From assembly GCA_003427395.1 (NCBI GenBank), contig BFEA01000480.1, positions 198,819 to 225,766 on the forward strand: a stretch of DNA of 26,948 nucleotides, in the 5' to 3' direction. Below the pieces are notes generated by a model. That model ran no database searches. It was not told the origin of the DNA and saw nothing but the letters and a program-made list of their open reading frames with translations. Shown piece by piece: positions 20,260-26,948 of this stretch. The stretch comes from Chara braunii (Eukaryota > Streptophyta > Charophyceae > Charales > Characeae). A program made the translations under genes and the position numbers. Each line of letters starts with the position of its first letter. Position 1 is the stretch's first letter.

Positions 20260-21795
20260 ACTTCCTTACCCTATCAGGTGCCTAATCTGCCATTTGTGCA
20301 TAGTCGTCAATCCCAAAGACTACCTCACCCTATCAGGTGTCTAATCGTGTGGCGTAAGAGTGTCGACTGCATTACCCTATCAGGTGCCTAAGTCCCACAG
20401 GCTGCAAACTGCCTCAGCCTACCAGGTGCCTGACCGAAGGAGCGACAAATGTTGGGCATACAATCCCCTACTAGCGTAGTGTCAAGTGTCGAACCTTCCA
20501 TGTTCGAGGGAACGACAGCCTTCGAGAATACTTTCTGTCTGTGGAAGCTCTCGTGTGTCCCCTATGAGGACACTGTCCCCTACTAGCGACAAATGCTGGA
20601 CAAAAACTGGCGACTGGATCACCCTATCAGGTGCCTCATGTGCGGTGTGTGCATGGTAGTCAGTCCCGAAGACTGCAAACTGCCTTGGCCTATCCGGTGC
20701 CTAACCGAAGGAGCGGCAAATGCTGGACATGCGTCTACTGTGGTATCAGGTGCCTAGCCTTCCATGTTCGAGGGAACAACGACATTCGAGGATAATGTAT
20801 GTCTGTGGAAGCTCTCGCGTGTCCCCTACAATAGTGCTTTTGGTGGTCCGAACATGAAACTGCCGACTGTTTCTCACATACAGAAGGTTCTCAAAGCGAA
20901 GTGTGCCAACAACATGCCAATGTTGTCAGTAATCTGCACAATGCGTTTAGAAGTCATCGTGTTCGACACGAGGGAGATACTCCATCACCCTATCAGGTGC
21001 CTATCGTGCCGTGTGTGCATGGTAGTCAGTCACGAAGACTACAAACTGCCTCAGCCTACCAGGTGCCTAACCGAAGGAGCGGCAAATGCTGGACATGCGT
21101 CTACTGTAGAATCAGGTGCCTAGCCTTCCACGTTCAGGGAACGACGACATTCGAGGATACTCTGTCTGTGGAAGCTGTCGCGTGTCCCCTACAATAGCCG
21201 ACTGTTTGGCATATACAGAAGGTTCTCAAAGCGAAGTGTGCCAACAACGTGCCAACGTTGTCGGTAATCTGCACAATGCGTTTAGAAGTCGCCGTGTTCG
21301 ACACGAGGGAGATACTGCATCACCCTATCAGGTGCCTAACGTGTCGTATGTGCATGGTAGTCAGTCCCGAAGACTGCAAACTGCCTCAGCCTACCAGGTG
21401 CCTAACCGAAGGAGCGGCAAATGTTGGACATGCGTCTACTGTAGAATCAGGTGCCTAGCCTTCCACGTTCGAGGGAACGACGACGTTCGAGGATACTCTG
21501 CCTGTGGAAGTTGTCGCGTGTCCCCTACAATAGTGTTTTTGGTGGTCCGAACATGGAACTGCCGACTGTTTGGCACATACAGAAGGTGCTCAAAACGAAG
21601 TGTGGCGACAACGTGCCAATGTTGTCGGTAATCTGCGTGTCCCCTACAATAGTGCTTTTGGCGGTCCGAACATGGAACTGTCGATTGTTTGGCACATACA
21701 GAAGGTTCTCAAAGCGAAGTGTGGCAACAACGTGCCAATGTTGTCAGTAATCTGCACAATGCGTTTAGAAGTCGTCGTGTTCGACACGAGGGAGA
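20260..21795. repeat. ~335-370 bp tandem repeats with CACCCTATCAGGTGCCT signature
   Basis: The signature occurs near 20268, 20326, 20372, 20618, 20985 and 21320. Full units run about 20618-20984 and 20985-21319. The third (21320-21795) carries an extra internal 119-bp duplication (21516-21634 and 21635-about 21753). Each unit includes gtagtcagtc-m-cgaagact, a second aggtgcctaaccgaaggagc and tccacgttcgagggaacgac. Three units end in a palindrome relative (GTCGTCGTGTTCGACACGAG type at 20953, 21288 and 21771). Long open frames across the units reflect the repeats. 21796-22071 is AT-richer with no feature except an acceptor-like site at 22070-22071. Confidence 0.85.
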
Positions 21796-22071
21796 TTGTG
21801 GAGTGATGACTGTCTTCGAGAGCGGTTCCGATCTAAGTTTCTGAACGGATTATAATGATAGGGTTTTATAGTTATGCTTTTGGCAACGGTGGCGTCATGA
21901 ATTTCTAAGATTGGTTATTTGTTTCTTCAACACAAAAAATTAATTGCTCTATTCAGTATTGCGTAGTCTGTGTCCAACTCATGCGTTCGATAATTGACAA
22001 CTCTTGACATTCGTCTACGAAAACACGGTGTTCCTACCTTCATAATATTAACCGACTTATTGTCCTCGCAG

Positions 22072-24690
22072 ACACATTATGCCTTGGGGCACTTCGTATC
22101 GGAGAGTTGAATATCCAATGCCGGCAAGTATGGACTGCGTGGCATCTAACATACTACTGGATGGGAATTGTCATCATGATGCGGATATGCACGACCTCGC
22201 TGTGTGCTCTCCACATTCTGAAGATGTGGTCCGTGACAATATCTTCAGCTTCAACACGCCTGCTCGTAAGAGAACGAGGGAGTTTGAATTCGATATTGCT
22301 ACTTGCGAGAGCAGCTCCCCTGCCGTTCAACGACCACGACCGACAATATCACCTGAATCCGATAATGCATATCATAAAGCTGATGACTGCGACACTGACG
22401 TTTCAACATCTGATGTAAACCGCGTCTTATGGGTGCCGAGGGATTCACTCCGGGATCCTGAACATGATTTTTTCCACCATTACGTTGACTTTCGACTTGC
22501 CAGAGAAAATGTGACCTCAATTCAGGAAACGGAAGAGGATGGGCGCTCGAGTGCTTCAATTCCTTCTAGTGCCGATAGTTCTCCTGATAAAGACAATCAT
22601 CCATGCAATGATGATGTCAGCCACTTTGACAATTGTCAGCGAAATCATGACGACGCTCATGATGTCGTTTCATATTTTGATGACATGTTTCCACAAAGAT
22701 TGTCATCAGAAAAGCGTCCTTACACTTATCGAAGGAGAATGCCGAGATTAAACAATGTTTTAGAGTCCATTCATCGGACGTTGACCAGGAAAGCGTTGGC
22801 AAGCGTTCGTGGGAAAGAATGTTGTAGACGGGAGTGTTGTGCACACATGACCTTAGATGACATCAAAGTTGTCAGAAGTGCATATTACTCCAAGGACCAC
22901 AAAAGCAGAGATGCGTGGTGGATTGAAACTATGAAACGGTTTACATTTGTCCAAGACGGTAAGGAGATTGTGCAACCAATTGTGGGAAAAAGAAAGGTCG
23001 CATTAGTGCATGGTGCTACACATTAGGTGTATGTAGAAGTACATTTATAAATAAATGGATGACCTTGTCAAAATGTCATGTCATGCCAGAGCATAGCAAC
23101 ACTGGACTCAGACGCACATCTGCTATGTATGCAGCAATGTATGGTAAACTTAAGTCATTTATACGTGACAACGGAGATTTCCTGCCCCACGACTTGAAGA
23201 CAAGAAATGGAGATTCGAGGGTGGTTTTGAGATTGCTCGCATGTTACAATAAGGTGGACATTTTCAAGTTGTTGAAGACGCAGTTTGACAACATGGAGGT
23301 TCCAACTATTTCTCTCCAGGTGTTTTACAACATGTGGAGAAGACACTTCTGGCATGCAAAATTTCATGATATTGATCAAAATTTTGCGCAATGTGAGAAG
23401 TGCGTGGAATATAAAGAGTCTATCAATTCTGCTAAATACCCACGAGTGCGTGAACATTTCGTTTCTTTGCGTGATAAGCATTTGGACCTTCAGCTCCAGC
23501 ATCGGGCGGCTTACGAGGTGTGGAAGGATGAATCGAAAAGGTTGGCCTCAAACAGTTTGTGCATCATCATTGATGGCATGGACCAAAGTAAGACCAGTAT
23601 TCCACGTTTCGGTGGGGAAAACATATCAAAAGCATTTGCGAATGTCCCGATGTTGAAGACGAACTTCACGGTCATCATCACACACGAACGTTCACCATCT
23701 GTCCACGTTCACACATTGTTTCCTTGTTACCCACACGACTCGAATGTTGTTGTTTCGTCCATCATGAAGGTTCTTCGCGATGTTCAGGCGTCAAGCGGCT
23801 TGGCTCCAACCCTAAGGATACAAGCGGATAATTGTTGGAGAGAGAACAATAATAGATATGTGTTAACATTGGCCGCAACTTTGATGAAATTCGGTTTCTT
23901 CAAAGAGGTTGAGTTTGGTTTCATGCTAGTAGGGCACACACACAGATGTTGATGCCACTTTTAGTCACTTTTCCCGCAAGCTGAAAATGCATGAAGCATA
24001 CACTATGGCTGATCTTTTTAACATCATTGTTCGCTCGAAAACTGATCGTCCGTCATGCACATTCATGAACGAAATTGAGGATTGGAGAAGTGTTGTGAAA
24101 CCATTTTTAGTGAAGAGGTTGACATGTCACACTCGACCACATGCGTTTAGATTTTTTATGGAAGGTGATAACCCTGTGTTCCAGTGGAAGGAGTATTGTA
24201 CGAGTCACGAGTGGTCTCCGCCAGTTTACTATTTTAAGAGAGACGCGAACAAGAGATATGCAGGACCGCAATGGCCAATTCTGCCAAAGTCTGTCACACC
24301 TGATCGAAATCACAACGATTTTATTTCAGGTGTGGAAGGAGTGAAGACATTTGTTGACAAGATGATATTGACGAAGGTGTTCCTGTGTGGATGGGAAAAG
24401 TCGTTTCCGGTGTTGACACCGACGTCAAATCACAAACTTTCAACCACGTCCTCATTGAATATTGGGTGCCACAACCAGTCGTGAAATCTCTCGCTGTGCA
24501 ATATACTAATGCCTGGAAGAAGACATGGAAAAAGGACAAAACGTCACTTGAGCAATGGCAGCATGCAGACTGTATTTTGTGGAGGTGGACTTCGAAAATT
24601 TCGCGTTTGGAGAACGGACTGCACATTCCTAAATTAGCCAGAGAAAAGGCTATGGTATGCCTTGCCCTTCTTGATGATGAAAAACCTTAG
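22072..24690 (+). pseudogene. DDE/RNase H-like transposase relic (DUF7869-like), three frameshifts
   Basis: Likely function: transposition of the host element in the nucleus. Segment 1 (22079 to about 22995) has an acidic disordered N-terminus, then a zinc-binding-like GKECCRRECCAHMTLDDIK near residues 246-258. Segment 2 is shifted one frame from about 22985-23000. It starts ISAWCYTLGVCRSTFINKWM and contains a CEKC pair (23392-23403). It also has CIIIDGMDQSKTSIP (Asp codons near 23572 and 23581), LRIQADNCWRENNNRYVL (Asp near 23827) and FMLVGHTH. Segment 3 resumes in another frame at 23945 with DVDATFSHFSRKLKM and runs to about 24355. The last frame is QDDIDEGVPVWMGKVVSGVD, NHVLIEYWVP, ending at 24690. 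The DG-D, DN..NNNR and GHTH-x-DVD order is that of DUF7869-type proteins as I remember them. Breaks lie in an A-rich run, in (CA)5 and near 24356. Confidence 0.72.
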
Positions 24691-24893
24691 CGTTCTTGGT
24701 GTCGAAGAACTTTAGCCTAAAATTTCTCTCATTCCGATATTGTTTGATTTTGCTGTTTTGCAGAATTGTCCAACCATTTGACCACAGGATGGCTGCTCAG
24801 TGACATCGTATGGGGAAGAAACATGCGGTGTGAGATGGGGGCAATTTTTTTCACTTCCGAAGTTGTTTTACAGGAATACTAAGTGTCGGAGGT

Positions 24894-25376
24894 GTGGACG
24901 TCGAGCCACACGATCGGGGACATTGTCTCCGACAGTCTCTCTACATCTGTGGTCGTCGGTGCTGCGGGTCGGGAATGTACCCACGAGAGGTGCTCGCGTC
25001 ATTCTCGCAGTTGTATTATTGTGTCGTGAAAGTCTACTACAACAATTCGAGGGTCATGACATTGTTTTCTGCGGCGGCATGCATCCAAGGACGTTGCAAG
25101 GTGTCATTCCTTATTCATAACGACTATTCTGCAAATGCAAGCACGTCCAATGCTGATGTGCGACGGCTAGCAGAATTTCGGAGGGCGATTAGAGAACAAC
25201 CAATGTTGAAAATATTAGTAGATGGCCTTGTTGACATGACAATCATGTATGTGCCACATCTGCTGTTGCAGGAATATGAGAGCATAGAAGCGCATGTAGA
25301 ATACAGAGATCCCGCACATCATGGACAAAATGATACCACTGTTTTAGAAAACTGGACAATTTACAATAGACGATAG
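24894..25376 (+). CDS. Unassigned ORF with cysteine cluster near the right end
   Basis: About 160 codons, from a weak start near 24894. It contains SLYICGRRCCGSGMYPREVL and FSQLYYCVVKVYYNNSRVMT. The later part looks coding: RRLAEFRRAIREQPMLKILV, DGLVDMTIMYVPHLLLQEYE and SIEAHVEYRDPAHHGQNDTT. Just upstream another frame encodes NTKCRRCGRRATRSG, so the Cys-rich part may be split by a frame break near 24890-24960. No family is recognised. It could be the 3' part of the transposase gene after an intron (24691 to about 24890, with a ttttgcag acceptor-like site near 24765) or a separate small gene. Confidence 0.35.
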   Translation: MDVEPHDRGHCLRQSLYICGRRCCGSGMYPREVLASFSQLYYCVVKVYYNNSRVMTLFSAAACIQGRCKVSFLIHNDYSANASTSNADVRRLAEFRRAIREQPMLKILVDGLVDMTIMYVPHLLLQEYESIEAHVEYRDPAHHGQNDTTVLENWTIYNRR

Positions 25377-25578
25377 TTAGCTTATTGGCAATACTACAAT
25401 CGGAGTTACTTAATATAGGTCCTGGAGTTCTATCAGTCCAAATACCAAACAAAAGTTGCTTTAAATTGAGCAGTCTGTTTTTTTTTTTAAGTGACGACGC
25501 TTGAAGATGTACGGGGGCCCTTTAGTACATCATGGGCAAAATTTTATCACTATTTTGGAAGATTGGACAATTTACAAT
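25316..25578. repeat. 52-bp direct repeat near the right end
   Basis: The text acatcatgg-r-caaaatt to ggacaatttacaat occurs at 25316-25367 and 25527-25578, 211 bp apart, with substitutions. The first copy overlaps the end of the Cys-rich ORF, so the second is a duplicated 3' end. From 25579 to 26038 I see nothing else supportable. Confidence 0.75.
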
Positions 25579-26038
25579 TATGACACTTGAAGTTAACTAG
25601 GTCGAAAGTATGATCATCGGGGCAAAAAGCTTGAATATTTTACAGCAAGTAGGGGTGCTGTCTGTCAGGGGGCCTCGCCAAGGTTTTTTGCTTAATATGC
25701 ACTGAGTCTCTGCTTCTTTGAAATTCCTAAGTGGCAAACTTGGTGATGTAAGGGGCGGAGGCCCCTTTGCAAGGCACATGACGGTGACCCTTTGCCCAAC
25801 AGATAATGATTCAGAACCTTTCAAACACAGATTTTGTCCAGTAAGGAGTTTTCTATGCAGTAAGAAGTTTTCCTTTGCTAACATCATGGAGTGCTTGTTC
25901 TTTAAATGTTTCGAAGTTCGCTATGGCGGTCGTTATTATATTTTTTATATATCAAAATTCTTCTCGGGCCCTCTCATAAATGTCATTGACGTCTGTTTTG
26001 TCCAGTGTCAGATTCATTTTGGTATGTTCACTTTTTGT

Positions 26039-26070
26039 AAAACATTTCATTTTTAACGAAAACATCGTTA
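26039..26070 (-). repeat. Right terminal inverted repeat of the 20.7 kb element
   Basis: Read on the minus strand from 26070 it begins TAACGATGTTTTCGTTAAAA, then ATGAAATGTTTT. It pairs with 5391-5423 and is followed on the plus strand by CATACACACATACACA, a (CA)n tract. Confidence 0.85.
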
Positions 26071-26094
26071 CATACACACATACACACACACACA

Positions 26095-26128
<34 letters not shown>

Positions 26129-26200
26129 TGCACACACACAGACACACACACACACACACACGTACACACACACACACATATACATACACACACACACCCA
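26071..26200. repeat. (CA)n microsatellite, right flank of the element
   Basis: An imperfect (CA)n with CATA interruptions that begins immediately after the right TIR. It has the same strand as the (CA)n that ends at the left TIR. Confidence 0.95.
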
Positions 26201-26847
26201 AAATGTACTTGGACCAGGTAATAGTCTCGAAGCATCCAAAGTGCTTCATACGTCCAGATGCATTTGATTTAGAGAACAGTCCAAATCCATGTAGTGTTCA
26301 ATAGCGGAGCAAACCCGTCTCTCTCTCACACACACATACCACACAATTTAAAAAAAAAAAAAAAGTCCAAGTGATTTTGGGAGACGGCGGGGAGTTTGGA
26401 AGCAAGTCGGGCTACATTAATGAAGAGTAAGGGGTGGGTTTGGAGTTGGGCTTTGTGGAGTTGTGATGCGAAGTCGGGAGGTTCACCTATGAATATGGGG
26501 GGGGGTGTGAGAGTGGGCAAGTTGGGCAAGGTGGAGAGTGAATGTGGACGGCAAATGGGAGGAGGTTCGGATGATTGTGTGAGGGCGGGCAGCTGAAAGA
26601 ATGGGCCTGGCTGAAATGAGGAGAGGGGGGAGATGGGGTTGGTAGTGAAGAATGTAGGTTTGTGATGTGAGAACATGTTAGTAGCGAGTGAATGTCGACA
26701 AACTTTTGAGGGAAATTTCACTGTTTGAAGAAAATGACTAAGAACTGGGGAGAGTGGGACTGTAGTGGGGCATGGGAAAGGCCGGGAATGGAAAATGAAG
26801 TCGTATCTTCAGACTGAAGGGGGGACAGTTGAAACTTGGAAGGAAAA

Positions 26848-26911
<64 letters not shown>

Positions 26912-26948
26912 AACAAGTAGTGGCAGTGTATATTTCCATGTTCTAGAG
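26201..26948. other. Flanking sequence with microsatellites
   Basis: It contains short (CT)n(CA)n near 26318-26340, a poly-A run at about 26350-26364 and G-rich non-coding sequence. (CT)n followed by (CA)n runs from about 26848 to 26908. No gene is recognised. Confidence 0.7.

Larger units (their letters stand above)
5391..26070. mobile_element. Candidate 20.7 kb DNA transposon with terminal inverted repeats
   Basis: The sequence starting TAACGGTGTTTTCG at 5391 recurs as its reverse complement ending at 26070, with about 30 of 32 positions matching plus one gap. Between the ends lie a plus-strand transposase-like relic (22072-24690) and a minus-strand relic carrying ParB-like, methyltransferase-like and Ulp1 protease segments (5981-13786), divergently arranged around 8 kb of palindromic and tandem repeats. 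Just outside both ends the plus strand is (CA)n, as expected for insertion into a microsatellite, so a target-site duplication cannot be resolved. Large plant DNA transposons carrying Ulp1 genes are known (some MULEs, CACTA elements). I cannot place these termini in a named superfamily. The TIR match is seen directly. That the whole interval is one element is inference; nested insertions are possible. Confidence 0.72.

Noticed and set aside
20764-21806. Plus-strand ORFs up to 171 residues with repeated SLPRSGNDD-like text
   Set aside because: They follow the ~335-370 bp tandem repeats, with different frames open in each unit.
5391-26070. Retrotransposon interpretation
   Set aside because: I see no reverse transcriptase, integrase or gag-like motif, and the ends are inverted rather than direct repeats.
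1-26948. tRNA, rRNA or other structured RNA genes
   Set aside because: No cloverleaf with T-loop GGTTCRA and matching arms, and no rRNA-like sequence, was noticed by eye. The GTTCAA dyads at 555-1052 are not in tRNA context.

Overview
The window looks like nuclear DNA of a eukaryote, probably a green plant or streptophyte alga. A Chara-like charophyte is my best guess, but that is memory-based and weak. The reasons are long pentanucleotide satellite, (CA)n and (CT)n microsatellites, splice-like junctions, and transposon-type genes with no bacterial gene organisation. I see no rRNA, tRNA, CRISPR or ordinary housekeeping gene.

Layout. Positions 1-4220 are mostly GAGTA/GAGTG/GAGAA-type satellite. 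It is interrupted by an AT-rich island edged with GTTCAA dyads (536-1087) and by a ~298 bp MITE-like element with inverted ends (1181-1478). Positions 4221-5390 are non-coding sequence, a polypyrimidine tract and a (CA)n microsatellite.

The main discovery is a candidate 20.7 kb DNA transposon at 5391-26070. It is bounded by a ~32 bp terminal inverted repeat (TIR) starting TAACG and containing TTTCGTTAAAA. Both ends abut (CA)n on the same strand, as if the element had inserted into a (CA)n tract. It holds two divergently oriented gene relics. On the minus strand (13786 to 5981) is a large degraded gene set: a basic/Gly-rich N-terminus, a charged coiled-coil-like linker, a ParB-like segment, a permuted methyltransferase-like segment, a Ser/Gly-rich linker with repeats, then introns and a Ulp1 (C48) cysteine protease domain whose catalytic residues are all present. 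On the plus strand (22072-24690, perhaps with a 5' exon at 18696-18967) is a relic of a DDE/RNase H-like transposase-type protein (DUF7869-like: CC..CC cluster, IIDGMDQ, ADN..ENNNR, GHTH..DVD). It is broken by three frameshifts.

Between the divergent genes (13.9-21.8 kb) lies a field of over 40 copies of a 23-nt palindrome (arm GTTGTCGTGTT, one central base, complementary arm). In its core (16936-17839) the palindromes have an exact 43-bp spacing. They separate recurring spacer modules that occur in alternating orientation, a shufflon-like layout. Further right are ~335-370 bp tandem repeats.

The MITE at 1181-1478 shares the TIR core of the large element, so it is plausibly a non-autonomous relative. 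One assembly artefact is certain: a 38-bp Nextera mate-pair junction adapter at 19540-19577, flanked by a 37-bp duplication. Sequence near it should be treated with caution. The numerous stops and frameshifts suggest that the copy is dead unless sequencing errors or splicing explain them.
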